From Ancylobacter pratisalsi (GTDB lineage Bacteria > Pseudomonadota > Alphaproteobacteria > Rhizobiales > Xanthobacteraceae), in the NCBI RefSeq assembly GCF_010669125.1, contig NZ_CP048630.1:1624001-1688000 (forward strand): a stretch of 64,000 nucleotides of DNA, written 5' to 3'. This document shows, piece after piece, positions 1 to 12,009 of this stretch. Both the position numbers and the translations under genes were made by a program. Positions within the stretch are counted from its first letter, which is position 1, and every line of letters starts with the position of its first letter. The notes below the pieces were generated by a model. That model was given only the letters and a program-made list of their open reading frames with translations, made no database searches and had not been told where the DNA came from.

Positions 1-9
1 CGGGCCGGA

Positions 10-681
10 CTATGCCGCTGCGGCGGGTCGCTCGCCCGCGGCGCGTATGGCCGCGATGTTGGCGCGATAGCCATCGACGCCATCCTTGAACACCGCCGAC
101 CCCGCCACCAGCACATTCGCCCCGGCCGCGACGCAGAGCGCTCCGGTTTGAGGATTGACCCCACCATCGATTTCCAGGTGGATCGGGCGTTCACCGATCA
201 TGGCCCGCAGGCGATAGACCTTGGGCAGTACGTCATGGATGAAGGCCTGCCCGCCAAAGCCGGGATTGACGGTCATGGCGAGAATGAGATCGACCTTGTC
301 AAGAACGTAGGCCACCGCGCTCTCGGGCGTCGCCGGGTTCAGCACCACGCCTGCCTTCTTGCCCAGCGAGCGAATGAGCTGGAGGCAGCGATCCAGGTGA
401 TGCGTGGCTTCCGCCTGCACGGTGATGATATCCGCGCCGGCCTTGGCGAATGCCTCGATATACGGCTCGACCGGTTCGATCATCAGATGGACGTCGAATG
501 TCCGGTCGGTGTGCGGGCGCATGGCCTTGATCACATCGGGGCCGAACGTGATGTTCGGCACGAAGTGGCCGTCCATGACATCGAGATGGATCCAGTCCGC
601 GCCAGCCGCAGTAACATCGCGAAGCTCATCGCCGAGACGGGAAAAGTCGGATGCGAGCATGGAAGGAGCGATGAGCGTCAT
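10..681 (-). CDS. cbbE: Ribulose-phosphate 3-epimerase (CbbE/Rpe)
   Basis: Interconverts ribulose 5-phosphate and xylulose 5-phosphate in the cytoplasm, for RuBP regeneration and the pentose phosphate pathway. The 223-residue product is family length and has the TIM-barrel landmarks APSMLASDF at the N-terminus, [12 protein letters not shown] (metal-binding His and Asp), VDVHLMI-like [19 protein letters not shown] and EIDGGVN, followed by the phosphate-binding VAGSAVF. The ATG at 681 is preceded by a GGAG about nine bases upstream; a TTG further up is less likely. It is the last gene of the cbb operon, 137 bases after cbbX, and its stop lies at the window edge. A second housekeeping rpe elsewhere is possible, but the operon position makes a Calvin-cycle role likely. 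Confidence 0.95.
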   Translation of the reverse strand: MTLIAPSMLASDFSRLGDELRDVTAAGADWIHLDVMDGHFVPNITFGPDVIKAMRPHTDRTFDVHLMIEPVEPYIEAFAKAGADIITVQAEATHHLDRCLQLIRSLGKKAGVVLNPATPESAVAYVLDKVDLILAMTVNPGFGGQAFIHDVLPKVYRLRAMIGERPIHLEIDGGVNPQTGALCVAAGANVLVAGSAVFKDGVDGYRANIAAIRAAGERPAAAA

Positions 682-818
682 GGGTATTGTCTCCAATGAA
701 TTGGGCGCCGCCCGCCGGATGTCATGGCCCTTTGAAGCAAAGGCCTTCGCACCCTTGGCGATGCGCCGGAGTCAACGCGGCGAGGCCAGGGCATCCTGGT
801 CGATGACGGACCGGGTCC

Positions 819-1763
819 TCACGTCGAGGGCAGCGGCGGATAGCTGTCGATGCCCCCGGAGAACACCCGGCTGGCGAGAATGTCTTCGGCTTCGATGGTC
901 GTCAGGTCGCGCGCAGTGACCGGGCGCGCGCTGGCGAACAGACGGTTGGCCTGGCGCAATCGCGCGCGGTCCAGCGCGTTGCGGATCGAGCGACCATTGG
1001 CGAAATGGAGCTGATCCATGCGCAGCCCGACATAACGATGGAAGGCTTCTTCGGCGGCCGGACTGAGCGTGTAGTTCATGGCATCGAGAATGCGACCGCC
1101 GATCGCTTCGAGTTCCTCGCCCGTGTAGTCGGGAAAGTCGATGTGGTGGGCGACGCGCGAACGAAAGCCGGGATTCGCGGTGAAGAAGCGCTCCATCCGG
1201 TCGCCATAGCCGGCGAGGATGACGACAAGATCGTCGCGCTGGTTCTCCATCACCTGAAGCAGGATCTCGATCGCCTCCTGCCCGTAGTCGCGTTCGTTCT
1301 CGGGACGATACAGATAGTAGGCCTCGTCGATGAACAGCACGCCACCCATGGCGCGTTTCAGCACTTCCTTGGTCTTTGGCGCGGTGTGGCCGATGTACTG
1401 ACCGACAAGATCATCGCGCGTTACCGTGACGAGGTGTCCCTTGCGCACATAGCCCAGCCGATGAAGGATTTCGGCCATGCGCAGGGCAACCGTAGTCTTG
1501 CCGGTCCCGGGATTGCCGGTGAAGCTCATGTGGAGCGTCGGGCTCACCGCCTGCAGGCCGAAATGGGCGCGGGCGCGATCCACGAGAAGAAGCGAGCCGA
1601 TTTCCCTCAGCCGCTTCTTTACCGGGCCGAGACCAACGAGGTCGGCATCGAGTTCACCCAGCACCTGTGCCAGCCCGCTCTGCGTGAATTCGGCCTGAAG
1701 GTCGATCGCCTCGTCTCCCGCCGTGGTGGTGGCGGTCGGCGGCATGTCGATGATGGCATCCAT
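819..1763 (-). CDS. cbbX: Red-type RuBisCO activase CbbX (AAA+ ATPase)
   Basis: CbbX is the AAA+ activase of red-type form I RuBisCO. It pulls on the C-terminus of the large subunit to release inhibitory sugar phosphates. The 314-residue protein shows Walker [10 protein letters not shown] (about residues 83-91), Walker [10 protein letters not shown] (about 143-151), sensor-1 region [10 protein letters not shown] and the arginine-finger region NPGFRSRV. The ATG at 1763 is chosen because a GGGAG lies a few bases upstream and the homology starts there; the frame stays open further upstream but gives no family-like sequence. It follows cbbS by 140 bases that contain a strong stem-loop, so its expression is probably lower than that of RuBisCO. 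Confidence 0.96.
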   Translation of the reverse strand: MDAIIDMPPTATTTAGDEAIDLQAEFTQSGLAQVLGELDADLVGLGPVKKRLREIGSLLLVDRARAHFGLQAVSPTLHMSFTGNPGTGKTTVALRMAEILHRLGYVRKGHLVTVTRDDLVGQYIGHTAPKTKEVLKRAMGGVLFIDEAYYLYRPENERDYGQEAIEILLQVMENQRDDLVVILAGYGDRMERFFTANPGFRSRVAHHIDFPDYTGEELEAIGGRILDAMNYTLSPAAEEAFHRYVGLRMDQLHFANGRSIRNALDRARLRQANRLFASARPVTARDLTTIEAEDILASRVFSGGIDSYPPLPST

Positions 1764-1800
1764 GAGGATCGCTCCCGCTCGGTTTGGTGAAGGAAAGAGG

Positions 1801-1832
1801 ACCGGTTCCGGGCGCGGCATTCCGGAACCGGT
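1801..1832 (-). repeat. Intercistronic stem-loop between cbbS and cbbX
   Basis: A perfect 11-base inverted repeat (1801-1811 pairing with 1822-1832, loop of ten bases) lies in the cbbS-cbbX gap. On the transcribed minus strand it is followed by a C/T-rich run without a true U tract. It could be a leaky terminator or a 3' stabiliser that keeps cbbLS message above cbbX-cbbE. The function is inferred from position and structure only. Confidence 0.6.
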
Positions 1833-1903
1833 CCTTCGCGGCCGGGGAGGAAACCAGGCGGCCGCGATAGTCCGTCGGGGGAGTAGTGGGAGACCGACGG
1901 ATC

Positions 1904-2323
1904 TCAGTAACGCGCGCCCTCCGGGCGTTCGGTCGCATAGGCGCGCGTCGTGTAGCGGATGGACCGGCCGTCGATTTCCTGCCGGTCGAGTGAGAAACCA
2001 GGCTCGGCGGCGGGCCGATCGCTGATGAAGGACAAGCGCAGCGATTCCCAACCATGGGTGGGATCGAACGCGCTCATGCGGATGTAGTACCGGCCGGCAT
2101 AGGCCTTGCGGCACTCGTTCAGCTCGAACATGACGCCGGCGGCGTCACGCACGTCGAACATCGGCATGCCCCACATTTCCCAATAGGTGTTGCGGGGATG
2201 AGGATCGTCGGTGAACTCGATGTTCACCGCCCAGCCCTGGTCGATGCAGTACTGGGCCTGCTTGCCGATCTGCTCGTCCGTGAGGTCCGGCAGGAAGGAG
2301 AAGGCTCCCTGAGTGATGCGCAT
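1904..2323 (-). CDS. cbbS: RuBisCO small subunit, red type (CbbS)
   Basis: Small subunit of form I RuBisCO, forming the L8S8 enzyme with CbbL. The 139-residue product begins [19 protein letters not shown], typical of red-type (form IC) small subunits, and has the C-terminal extension of this class that enters the central solvent channel. The family segment [11 protein letters not shown] is present. The ATG at 2323 has a CAGGAG Shine-Dalgarno eight bases upstream. It starts 26 bases after cbbL, so the two are almost certainly co-translated. The downstream side carries the 1801-1832 stem-loop. Confidence 0.97.
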   Translation of the reverse strand: MRITQGAFSFLPDLTDEQIGKQAQYCIDQGWAVNIEFTDDPHPRNTYWEMWGMPMFDVRDAAGVMFELNECRKAYAGRYYIRMSAFDPTHGWESLRLSFISDRPAAEPGFSLDRQEIDGRSIRYTTRAYATERPEGARY

Positions 2324-2349
2324 GGTGGTGTCTCCTGATCTGTCGGGCT

Positions 2350-4999
<2,650 letters not shown>

Positions 5000-5015
5000 T
5001 GGCTTTTCCTCAGGC

Positions 5016-7046
5016 TCAAGCGCAGGTCAGGAGGTCGCAGGTCGCGTCGACCACCGCCTCCGGTGTGATGTTGAAGTGCTGGTAAAGCTCGGGCGCTGGC
5101 GCCGAGGCTCCGAAGCCGGTCATGCCGACAAAGCGGCCGCGCTCACCGATCCAACGATCCCAGCCGAGCCGGCCGGCCGCCTCGATGGCGACACGCGGAG
5201 CGACGCCGAGCACGCCCCGGCGATAAATCTCGCTCTGCTTCTCGAACAGTTCCCAGCACGGCATCGAAACCACGGCGGCGTCGACATCGCGCAAGGCCAA
5301 CATGTCCGCCGCTTTGAAGGCGAGTTCGACTTCCGAGCCCGTGGCCAACAGCGTCACGTCGCGGCGGCGGCGGGGCTTGCGGGCGACATAGGCGCCGTAG
5401 CCGGTGAGGTTCTCCTCACTATGCTCGGTACGGAAGGTCGGCAGGTTCTGCCGTGAGAGGGCAAGCACCGAGGGCGCTGCCTCGCAGTGCAGGGCAAGTT
5501 GCCAGGCCTCCAGCGTTTCCACCGCGTCGGCGGGCCGGAACACGTTGATGTTCGGCGTCGCCCGCAGCATGGCGAGATGCTCGACAGGCTGATGCGTCGG
5601 CCCATCTTCGCCCAGGCCGATGGAGTCGTGCGTCATCACATAGATCACGCGCTGGCCCATCAGGGCGGAGAGCCGCATGGCGCCGCGGGCGTAGTCGGAG
5701 AACACCAGAAAAGTGCCGCCGTAGGGAATGAAGCCGCCATGCAGGGCAAGGCCGTTCATCACCGCCGCCATGGCGTGCTCGCGAATGCCGTAGTGCAGGT
5801 AGCGCCCGCTGTAGTCTCCGGGTGCGACAGAGACCTGACCCTTGGTATGGGTGAGGTTGGAATGGGTGAGGTCGGCCGAGCCGCCGATGGTGAGATCGGT
5901 GGCGCTGTTGATGACGCCGAGCACCATTTCGGAGGCCTTCCGGCTCGCGACCTTGGGTGCTTCCTCACTCAACATCCTCTTGTAGGCGTTCAGCTTTTCG
6001 TCAAAATCCGCCGGCAGCTCGCCGCCGGTCGCGGCCTCGAAATCGGCGCGGCGGCCGGAGATTGCGAGACGACGTTCCCAGGCCTCGCGGGACGCCCGGC
6101 CACGCTCGGCGACCTGCGACCAGGCCGCGCGCACCTCGCCAGGCACCTCGAAGGGCGGATGGTTCCACCCCAGCCTTTCGCGCGCGCCCTCGATCTCCGC
6201 GGCGCCCAGCGGGGCGCCATGGGCGGATTCACTGCCCGCCTTTGTAGGGGCGCCGAAACCGATCGTGGTCCGGCAGGCGATGAGCGTGGGGCGGTCGCAG
6301 GCGCGGGCCTCGGCGATGGCGTCGACCACCGCGTGATAGGCCTGTCCGTCGACGCTGATCACGTTCCAGCCGGCGGCGCGGAAGCGGGCGGGCTGGTCCA
6401 TCGAGGTCGACAGGGAGGTCCGTCCGTCGATGGAAATTCCGTTGTTATCCCAAAGCACTATCAGCTTTGAGAGCTTCAGGTGCCCGGCGAGGTCGATGGC
6501 TTCGTGGCTGATGCCTTCCATCAGGCAGCCATCGCCGGCGAGGACATAGGTGTGATGGTCCACCAGCTCGTCGCCAAAGCGGGCGTTCATCATGCGCTCG
6601 GCGAGCGCCATACCGACCGCCGTGGTCAGCCCCTGGCCAAGCGGACCTGTCGTGGTCTCCACGCCAAGGGTGTGGCCGTGCTCGGGATGACCGGCGGTGA
6701 TGGCGCCAAGCTGCCGGAAACGCTTGAGTTCCTCGATCCCCATGTCGGAATAACCGAGCAGGTGATGGATGGCGTAGAGCAGCATCGAGCCATGGCCGGC
6801 GGACAGAATGACCCGGTCGCGGTCGGCCCAGTCCGGGCGGGAGGGGTCGATCTTGACGAAGCGCGAGAACAGCGCCGTGGCGGCGTCGGCCATGCCCATC
6901 GGCATGCCGGGATGCCCGGACTTCGCCGCCTCGACCGCGTCCATGGTCAGCGCCCGAAGGGCATTCGCCATGTCGTCATGCGGCAGGTCGATGGGGCTCG
7001 TGTGGCGGAGTGTCGGTTCGGTGTGTGCAGTGTGGCGCGTCAACAT
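5016..7046 (-). CDS. cbbT: Transketolase (CbbT)
   Basis: Thiamine-diphosphate enzyme that moves two-carbon ketol units in the Calvin cycle and pentose phosphate pathway. The 676-residue product is standard length. Motifs in order are [38 protein letters not shown], the ThDP-binding [13 protein letters not shown] ending in [10 protein letters not shown], and in the second half [36 protein letters not shown] and [10 protein letters not shown]. The ATG at 7046 is chosen because GGGAGGGAACC precedes it; a start 18 bases upstream would place the codon inside that SD. It starts 14 bases downstream of cbbP. Confidence 0.97.
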   Translation of the reverse strand: MLTRHTAHTEPTLRHTSPIDLPHDDMANALRALTMDAVEAAKSGHPGMPMGMADAATALFSRFVKIDPSRPDWADRDRVILSAGHGSMLLYAIHHLLGYSDMGIEELKRFRQLGAITAGHPEHGHTLGVETTTGPLGQGLTTAVGMALAERMMNARFGDELVDHHTYVLAGDGCLMEGISHEAIDLAGHLKLSKLIVLWDNNGISIDGRTSLSTSMDQPARFRAAGWNVISVDGQAYHAVVDAIAEARACDRPTLIACRTTIGFGAPTKAGSESAHGAPLGAAEIEGARERLGWNHPPFEVPGEVRAAWSQVAERGRASREAWERRLAISGRRADFEAATGGELPADFDEKLNAYKRMLSEEAPKVASRKASEMVLGVINSATDLTIGGSADLTHSNLTHTKGQVSVAPGDYSGRYLHYGIREHAMAAVMNGLALHGGFIPYGGTFLVFSDYARGAMRLSALMGQRVIYVMTHDSIGLGEDGPTHQPVEHLAMLRATPNINVFRPADAVETLEAWQLALHCEAAPSVLALSRQNLPTFRTEHSEENLTGYGAYVARKPRRRRDVTLLATGSEVELAFKAADMLALRDVDAAVVSMPCWELFEKQSEIYRRGVLGVAPRVAIEAAGRLGWDRWIGERGRFVGMTGFGASAPAPELYQHFNITPEAVVDATCDLLTCA

Positions 7047-7060
7047 GGTTCCCTCCCGGC

Positions 7061-7936
7061 TCACGCGGCTCGGCGCTTCTTCTCGACGAGGTGAAGGATC
7101 ATCGGGGTGAGGATGAGCTGCATCGCGATGTCGAGCTTGCCGCCCGGGATCACGATGGAATTAGCGCGCGACATCCACGAGCCCTGGATCATCGAGAGCA
7201 GGTACGGGAAGTCGATGCCGCGCGGGCTCTTGAAGCGGATCACCACGATGGATTCGTCCGCCGTCGGTATCCAGCGCGCGATGAACGGGTTCGAGGTGTC
7301 GACCGTCGGCACGCGCTGGAAGTTGATGTCGGTATGGGTGAACTGCGGGCAGATGTAGTTCACGTAGTCGGGCATGCGCCGCAGGATGGTGTCCGTCACC
7401 GCCTCGGTGGAGTAGCCGCGATGGGACCGGTCGCGATGGATTTTCTGAATCCATTCGAGATTGATCACCGGCACGACGCCGATTTTCAGGTCCGCGTAGC
7501 GGGCGACGTCGATGTTGCCGCTCACCACCGCGCCGTGAAGGCCCTCGTAGAACAGCAGGTCCGTCGGCGTCGGGATCAGCTCCCAGGGGGTGAAGGTGCC
7601 CGGCTCGCCGCCATATTCGGCGGCCTCCTTCTCGTCGTGCACATAGTGGCGGAACTTGCCGGTGCCGGTCTTGGAGTAGGAACGGAAGGTCTCCTCCAGC
7701 TCCTCGAACAGGTTCGAATCGGGTCCGAAATGGCTGTAGTGATTGTTGCCGCGCACGGACTCCTCCCCCATGACGCGCCGCATCTCGGCGCGGTCGTAGC
7801 GGTGGAAGGCGTCGCCCTCGATATAGGCGGCGGCGACGTCCTCGCGGCGGAAGATCTGCTCGAAGATCCGCCGCACCGATGTCGTGCCCGCCCCCGAGGA
7901 ACCGGTGACGGAGATGATGGGATGGTGAATGGACAT
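7061..7936 (-). CDS. cbbP: Phosphoribulokinase (CbbP)
   Basis: Phosphorylates ribulose 5-phosphate to RuBP, the reaction unique to the Calvin cycle. The 291-residue length is that of the proteobacterial octameric PRK. The P-loop [13 protein letters not shown] lies at about residues 11-23, followed by the substrate-binding [32 protein letters not shown] and the basic [12 protein letters not shown] segment. The ATG at 7936 has a GGGGAGAGG upstream. It lies 14 bases from cbbF and 14 from cbbT. The bacterial form is usually activated by NADH and inhibited by AMP; no cysteine redox switch of the plant type is evident. Confidence 0.97.
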   Translation of the reverse strand: MSIHHPIISVTGSSGAGTTSVRRIFEQIFRREDVAAAYIEGDAFHRYDRAEMRRVMGEESVRGNNHYSHFGPDSNLFEELEETFRSYSKTGTGKFRHYVHDEKEAAEYGGEPGTFTPWELIPTPTDLLFYEGLHGAVVSGNIDVARYADLKIGVVPVINLEWIQKIHRDRSHRGYSTEAVTDTILRRMPDYVNYICPQFTHTDINFQRVPTVDTSNPFIARWIPTADESIVVIRFKSPRGIDFPYLLSMIQGSWMSRANSIVIPGGKLDIAMQLILTPMILHLVEKKRRAA

Positions 7937-7950
7937 GTGAACCTCTCCCC

Positions 7951-8976
7951 TCAGGCGCGCAGCAGGCCGCGACGGCCAAACAGGGGCGAACGCTCGGGCA
8001 TGTTCGAGGCGCTCTGGTTGTAGCGGGAGACACGCTCGACCTCGCCGCGCGAGCCGAACACCAGCGGCACGCGCTGGTGCAGGCTTTCGGGCACGATATC
8101 GAGGATGCGCTGAAGGCCGTCGGTCGCCGCGCCCTGCGCCTGTTCCATCAGGAAGGCGATGGGATTGGCTTCATAGACCAGCCTCAGCCGGCCCTGCCCG
8201 TAGCCGCGCCGGGCGTCGCCCGGATAGAGATAGATGCCGCCGCGCACCAGGATGCGGTAGGCATCGGCGACCATGGAGGCGACCCAGCGGGTGTTGAAAT
8301 CGCGGTCCCGCGGCCCTTCCGAACCGGTCAGGCAATCCTCCACATAGGAACGCACCGCCCGGTCCCAGTGCCGCGCATTGGAGCTGTTGATGGCGTATTC
8401 GGAGGTCTCGGCCGGCACCTGGGCCTCGGCCTCGATCAGCCGGAACTGGCCGAAGGGGCGATCCAGCACAAAGAGATGCGTCCCCATGCCCAGGGTCAGC
8501 GCCAGCGCGACCTGCGGCCCGTAGAGCAGGAAGCCGGCGGCAAGCTGCTGCGAGCCCGGCTGGAGCAGCGCATCGGCGCCGATATGGGGCAGCACGGTGA
8601 AGATCGTGCCCACGCTCAGATTGGTGTCGATGTTCGACGAGCCGTCGAGCGGATCCACCGCCACCGCCAGCGTGCCGGCGGGGTTGAGCTCGATGGGCTC
8701 TTCCATCTCTTCGGAGCCGAGCAGGGCGACGGGCGCGGCGCGGAGCGCATCGCGCACCATCTCGTCCGCCACGACGTCGAGCTCCTTCTGGCTGTCGCCA
8801 TCGGTGTGATAGCCGCGCACCTGGGCCATGGCACCGGCCAGCGGGCCGGCGGACAAAAGCTCGGCAAGCGAGCGCCCGGCATTGGCCAGGGCGAGAACGG
8901 TCGTCGCAACGTCGCGACGCAGAGGATCAGAACCGGCCCACCCGTCAAGGTGGTCCTGCAAGGTCCGGGTTGTCAT
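7951..8976 (-). CDS. cbbF: Fructose-1,6-/sedoheptulose-1,7-bisphosphatase (CbbF)
   Basis: Class I bisphosphatase removing the C1 phosphate from FBP, and in the cbb context from SBP. The 341-residue protein has the metal-binding DPLDGSSNIDTNLSVGTIF, LLGSEEMEEP, and the substrate-binding GGIYLYPGD followed by RLVYEANPIAFLMEQAQG. The ATG at 8976 is preceded by GGGGAAA. It is the first gene of the operon, and the 180-base intergenic region to cbbR carries the likely CbbR-regulated promoter. The CbbF variant in a cbb operon is commonly bifunctional; that is inferred from context here. Confidence 0.96.
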   Translation of the reverse strand: MTTRTLQDHLDGWAGSDPLRRDVATTVLALANAGRSLAELLSAGPLAGAMAQVRGYHTDGDSQKELDVVADEMVRDALRAAPVALLGSEEMEEPIELNPAGTLAVAVDPLDGSSNIDTNLSVGTIFTVLPHIGADALLQPGSQQLAAGFLLYGPQVALALTLGMGTHLFVLDRPFGQFRLIEAEAQVPAETSEYAINSSNARHWDRAVRSYVEDCLTGSEGPRDRDFNTRWVASMVADAYRILVRGGIYLYPGDARRGYGQGRLRLVYEANPIAFLMEQAQGAATDGLQRILDIVPESLHQRVPLVFGSRGEVERVSRYNQSASNMPERSPLFGRRGLLRA

Positions 8977-9156
8977 GGCGTTTCCCCAGTTTTTGTGAGG
9001 GCTTGTGCCCTTGGCGTGTCATTTCCGTTAGGCCTTCGAGCGGGGGACCCGAAGCGGCGGACGCCTCTTGTTGTGCTCAATCTGCCTGAGTTGATCGAAT
9101 AAGGAAATTCGAATAATCTTTTCTAGAAATTCAATTTATCTGAAATGTAATGCCGC
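8977..9156. promoter_or_regulatory. cbbF/cbbR divergent promoter region with CbbR-like sites
   Basis: This region separates the divergent cbbF and cbbR genes. The part at about 9085-9150 is strikingly AT-rich compared with its surroundings. At 9131-9143 a TCA-N7-TGA element fits the known CbbR half-site form TNA-N7/8-TNA, and nearby TTCGAA/TTCTAGAA segments form imperfect dyads. CbbR normally activates the cbb operon and represses its own gene from such sites. Exact promoter elements cannot be assigned. Confidence 0.55.
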
Positions 9157-10098
9157 ATGCGTAATGCCACGCTCAAGCAGCTTCGGGCGGTCGCCGCCAT
9201 CGTCGAAACCGGAACGGTCACTGCCGCCGCGCGGAAGCTGAACGTCACGCCGCCGGCGGTGACGATGCAGGTGCAGCAGCTTGAGGAACATCTCGGCCTG
9301 CCGCTGCTCGATCGGGCCGGTGACCGCTTTCAGCCCAGCGCCGCGGGCCGCGAGGTGCTGGCGGCGGTGGCGCGGATCGAGCAGGCGATGGCCGATTGCG
9401 GCGCCGCGCTGGATGCCATGCGCGGGCTGCGCGCGGGACGGGTCGATGTCGGGCTGGTGTCGACGGCGAAGTATTTCGCGCCCGCCGCGCTCGGCGCCTT
9501 CGCCCGGCAGCATCCGGGCATCGATGTCTCGCTCGTGGTCGGCAACCGCGAGGAAATGATCGCGGCCCTGCGCAGCGACGCCATCGACGTCGCCATCATG
9601 GGTCGCCCGCCGGTCGATATCGAGGTCGACAAGACGCTGATCGGCAACCATCCGCACCTGATGATCGCGCCGGTGGACCACCCGCTGATCGGGCGCCGCG
9701 TACCGGCGAGCGTGCTGGCCAATGCGAGCTTCCTGAGCCGGGAACCCGGTTCGGGCACGCGCGGGCTGATGGAGAAGTTTTTCCAGGAATCGGGCATCGA
9801 GCCGCGCATCGCCATGGAGATCGGCTCGAACGAGACCATCAAGCAGGCGGTGATGGCGGGGCTGGGACTTGCCTTCATCTCGGCCCACACCATCGCCGCC
9901 GAGGTCGATGATGGGCGGCTGGCCATTCTGGACATCGAGGGACTGCCGGTGGTCCGGCAATGGTTCGTGGTCAAGCGCACGGCCAAGCGGCTCACCCCGC
10001 CGGCCGCCGCGCTGGCCGAATTCCTCGGCCGGCGCGGGGCGGAGTTCCTGCCCGATGCGCAATCGGCGACGCTGAAAAAGCAGATGCCAAAAAGCTGA
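9157..10098 (+). CDS. cbbR: LysR-type regulator of the Calvin-cycle operon (CbbR)
   Basis: Transcription regulator that senses phosphorylated metabolites or NADPH and activates cbb transcription. The 313-residue protein has the N-terminal winged HTH (LKQLRAVAAIVETGTVTAAA to PLLDRAGDRF, residues 6-55) and a LysR effector domain that contains EPGSGTRGLMEKFF and MAGLGLAFISAHT, both common in CbbR. It is divergent from cbbF, the classic arrangement. The ATG at 9157 lacks a clear Shine-Dalgarno sequence, which is common for autoregulated LysR genes. It converges with the nitrile hydratase operon, only 25 bases away. Confidence 0.95.
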   Translation: MRNATLKQLRAVAAIVETGTVTAAARKLNVTPPAVTMQVQQLEEHLGLPLLDRAGDRFQPSAAGREVLAAVARIEQAMADCGAALDAMRGLRAGRVDVGLVSTAKYFAPAALGAFARQHPGIDVSLVVGNREEMIAALRSDAIDVAIMGRPPVDIEVDKTLIGNHPHLMIAPVDHPLIGRRVPASVLANASFLSREPGSGTRGLMEKFFQESGIEPRIAMEIGSNETIKQAVMAGLGLAFISAHTIAAEVDDGRLAILDIEGLPVVRQWFVVKRTAKRLTPPAAALAEFLGRRGAEFLPDAQSATLKKQMPKS

Positions 10099-10123
10099 TC
10101 GCTCCGTCCCCGGCGGGCGATGC

Positions 10124-10462
10124 TCACACGGCGGGAACGCGCCCCGGCACCACGGCGATCGGCTCGGTGCGCGCGGTGTGGTGATGGTCCTGCGCCCGGT
10201 AGCTGATGACCGCGAGCGACTGGGCCAGCAGCTCCGCCTCGTCCACAAGCCCGGTCTCGGTCAGCAGATCGAGCGCGGCGCGGGTCCAGCAATGATAGTA
10301 GGGCTCGTCGGGATGGGCGTGGATCTCGCGGCTGAGGCGATCGGCGAAGTCGCGCCATTCGAACAGGCCGCTCTTGTGCAGTTCCACCACCATGGCGAAG
10401 ATCTGTGCTTCCCACGGCGCGGCGAACACCTGCGGGGCTTCGCAATCGGGCAGCGCGGACAT
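10124..10462 (-). CDS. Nitrile hydratase accessory protein (metallochaperone/activator type)
   Basis: This 112-residue protein matches the small nitrile hydratase accessory family (P14K/P15K-like activators that help load cobalt into the alpha subunit). These activators are themselves homologous to the N-terminal domain of the beta subunit. Visible family features are APWEAQIFAMVVELH, FEWRDFADRLSREI and YYHCWTRALDLL-like YYHCWTRAALDLL. The start codon shares one base with the stop of the upstream gene (TGATG), so translation is coupled. It is the last gene of the operon and converges on cbbR. The metal-delivery role is known for homologues and inferred here. Confidence 0.85.
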   Translation of the reverse strand: MSALPDCEAPQVFAAPWEAQIFAMVVELHKSGLFEWRDFADRLSREIHAHPDEPYYHCWTRAALDLLTETGLVDEAELLAQSLAVISYRAQDHHHTARTEPIAVVPGRVPAV

Positions 10463-10827
10463 CAGACCTCCCCCCCGTCGGCGGGCTGCAGATAGCTGTC
10501 CCACAGGTCGATCAGCAGGCTGTCCCGCGCCGGCGCGTCTTCGCCCCACAGCTCGCGCATGGTGAAGCGCACGGAGTAGCAATATTCCGGCGTGCTCTCG
10601 TCGCCGAGCGCGCGGCGGTCGGGATAGGCATGCATGCCATGCACCTGCACGATCTCGCCCCGCTTGCCGCGGCAATAGCGCGGCAGGCGGGTATGGGTGC
10701 GCGGGTGCATGTTGCGCGTCACCACCGCCTGGCCGACCGCGAAGGCCGGCGCGTGCGGGGGCGGATCGACCCGCGTCGAGGCCCCGGCCTCCAGCATCGC
10801 GATGATCTGCTCGGGTCCCGGCCTCAT
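10462..10827 (-). CDS. Nitrile hydratase beta subunit, C-terminal half (separate gene)
   Basis: The 121-residue product matches the C-terminal domain of nitrile hydratase beta: IIAMLEAGAS (ILSTGAS-like), FAVGQAVVTRNMHPRTHTRLPRYCRGKRGEI-type SH3-like barrel with the conserved RYxRGKxG arginine, then YSVRFTMRELWG and IDLWDSYLQ. In most organisms this half is fused to the N-terminal half. Here it has its own ATG, overlapping the preceding stop as ATGA. Similar three-subunit layouts are known in toyocamycin nitrile hydratase (ToyJKL) and thiocyanate hydrolase (ScnABC). A one-base frameshift splitting an ancestral gene cannot be excluded, but the same overlap style is used throughout the operon. 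Confidence 0.85.
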   Translation of the reverse strand: MRPGPEQIIAMLEAGASTRVDPPPHAPAFAVGQAVVTRNMHPRTHTRLPRYCRGKRGEIVQVHGMHAYPDRRALGDESTPEYCYSVRFTMRELWGEDAPARDSLLIDLWDSYLQPADGGEV

Positions 10828-11165
10828 GTGGGCACGCCCCCGGACATGGTGGCGGCCGCGCCCACGCGGCCGACCTCGGCCTCGTATTCCGCCGGGCTCA
10901 TCACGCCCTTCTCGACCATGAGCCGGGCGACCGCGAACCACCACTGCTCGTAATAGGAGCGGGTGAGGTAGCGCGAGGGTTCGAGCCGCTCACGGGCCTG
11001 CCGGAAATCCTCGTCGGTGAACAGCCCGCCGATGATGGTGGCCATGAACACCGCGCACATGCGCCGCTCCCACTGGCTCTTGAACACCGGCTCGGTGCCG
11101 TCATAGCCCTCGGGAATGATGCGCCCGAAGCCGTCGGCGCCGCCGCAGTCGTGAACCGAGTTCAT
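10824..11165 (-). CDS. nthB: Nitrile hydratase beta subunit, N-terminal half (separate gene)
   Basis: The 113-residue protein opens [14 protein letters not shown], the hallmark N-terminus of nitrile hydratase beta. It continues with [16 protein letters not shown], the [10 protein letters not shown] segment holding the conserved arginine that contacts the metal-site cysteine oxygens in known structures, and [18 protein letters not shown]. It stops where the interdomain linker would begin. The gene overlaps nthA and the downstream C-half gene by four bases each (ATGA). With that gene it should reconstitute a full beta subunit around the alpha subunit. The sequence is nitrile-hydratase-like rather than thiocyanate-hydrolase-like. 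Confidence 0.88.
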   Translation of the reverse strand: MNSVHDCGGADGFGRIIPEGYDGTEPVFKSQWERRMCAVFMATIIGGLFTDEDFRQARERLEPSRYLTRSYYEQWWFAVARLMVEKGVMSPAEYEAEVGRVGAAATMSGGVPT

Positions 11166-11860
11166 GCCGCTTCTCCCGCCACGTCACCCGGCGCGAGCGC
11201 CTCGCGCACGCCGATCATGGAGTCGCGGGTGACCAGCGCGGCGAGCGCCTCCTCATCCATGCCCTCGGTGCCGGCCGGACGGCGCGGCAGGACCATGTAG
11301 CGGATCTCGGAATTGCTGTCCCAGACACGGATCTCGGTGGTCTCGGGAAGATGGGTGCCGAACTCCTCCAGCACCCCGCGCGGATCGCGCACGACGCGCG
11401 AGCGGTAGGGCATGCTCTTGTACCAGACCGGCGGGAGGCCGAGCACCGGCCACGGGTAGCAGGAACACAGGGTGCAGACGACGATGTTGTGCACCGCCTC
11501 GGTGTTCTCGGCCACGACCATGTGCTCGCCCTGGGCGCCGGTATAGCGAAGCTCGGCGATGGCGGCGGTGGCGTCGGACAGGAGGCGCTGCTTGTAGGCG
11601 GGGTCCACCCAGGCACGGGCGACGACACGGGCGCCGTTGCGCGGCCCGACCTTGGTCTCGTAGAAATCGACCACGGCGTCGAGCGCCGTCGGGTCGATAA
11701 GCCCCTTGCGCGCCAGCAGCTCCTCCAGCGCCTTCACCCGCACCCCGATATCGACCTCGCCAAGCGAGGTCAGCATCGCCTCGGCGGAAGGCGCGGGGTC
11801 GTGGTGATGGTCGTGCCCGTGGTCGTGGTGATGCGCGTCATCAAGGTGGCGGTCCGGCAT
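11162..11860 (-). CDS. nthA: Cobalt-type nitrile hydratase alpha subunit
   Basis: Carries the non-corrin cobalt centre that hydrates nitriles to amides. The 232-residue protein has the metal-binding [11 protein letters not shown] at about residues 128-138; Thr in CTLCSC marks the cobalt rather than the iron type. [18 protein letters not shown] and [15 protein letters not shown] then TRDSMIGV are standard alpha-subunit segments. A His/Asp-rich stretch fills residues 5-21 ([17 protein letters not shown]) and may capture metal. The ATG at 11860 is preceded by GGGAAA; an ATG 42 bases upstream has no SD. It is the first gene of a four-gene overlapping operon. No amidase or cobalt transporter is adjacent. 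Confidence 0.93.
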   Translation of the reverse strand: MPDRHLDDAHHHDHGHDHHHDPAPSAEAMLTSLGEVDIGVRVKALEELLARKGLIDPTALDAVVDFYETKVGPRNGARVVARAWVDPAYKQRLLSDATAAIAELRYTGAQGEHMVVAENTEAVHNIVVCTLCSCYPWPVLGLPPVWYKSMPYRSRVVRDPRGVLEEFGTHLPETTEIRVWDSNSEIRYMVLPRRPAGTEGMDEEALAALVTRDSMIGVREALAPGDVAGEAA

Positions 11861-12009
11861 CGCATTTCCCGTCGGTTCAACGAAAGCCCGCGGCCGAATC
11901 ACTCCGGCACGGCCCCGATGAAAACAAGAATTGCGCCAGTTGACCGCTCAATCGACCACATTCCCGAGGGAAACCCCGGAAATGTGCTGGCAGACCAGCA
12001 AATAGGATG

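Noticed and set aside
10462..11860. Thiocyanate hydrolase instead of nitrile hydratase
   Set aside because: The three-gene layout is similar, but the beta-N opening [14 protein letters not shown] and the beta-C ILSTGAS-like start are nitrile hydratase features and do not resemble the ScnB and ScnA sequences as I know them. Gene order also differs. An assay would settle it.
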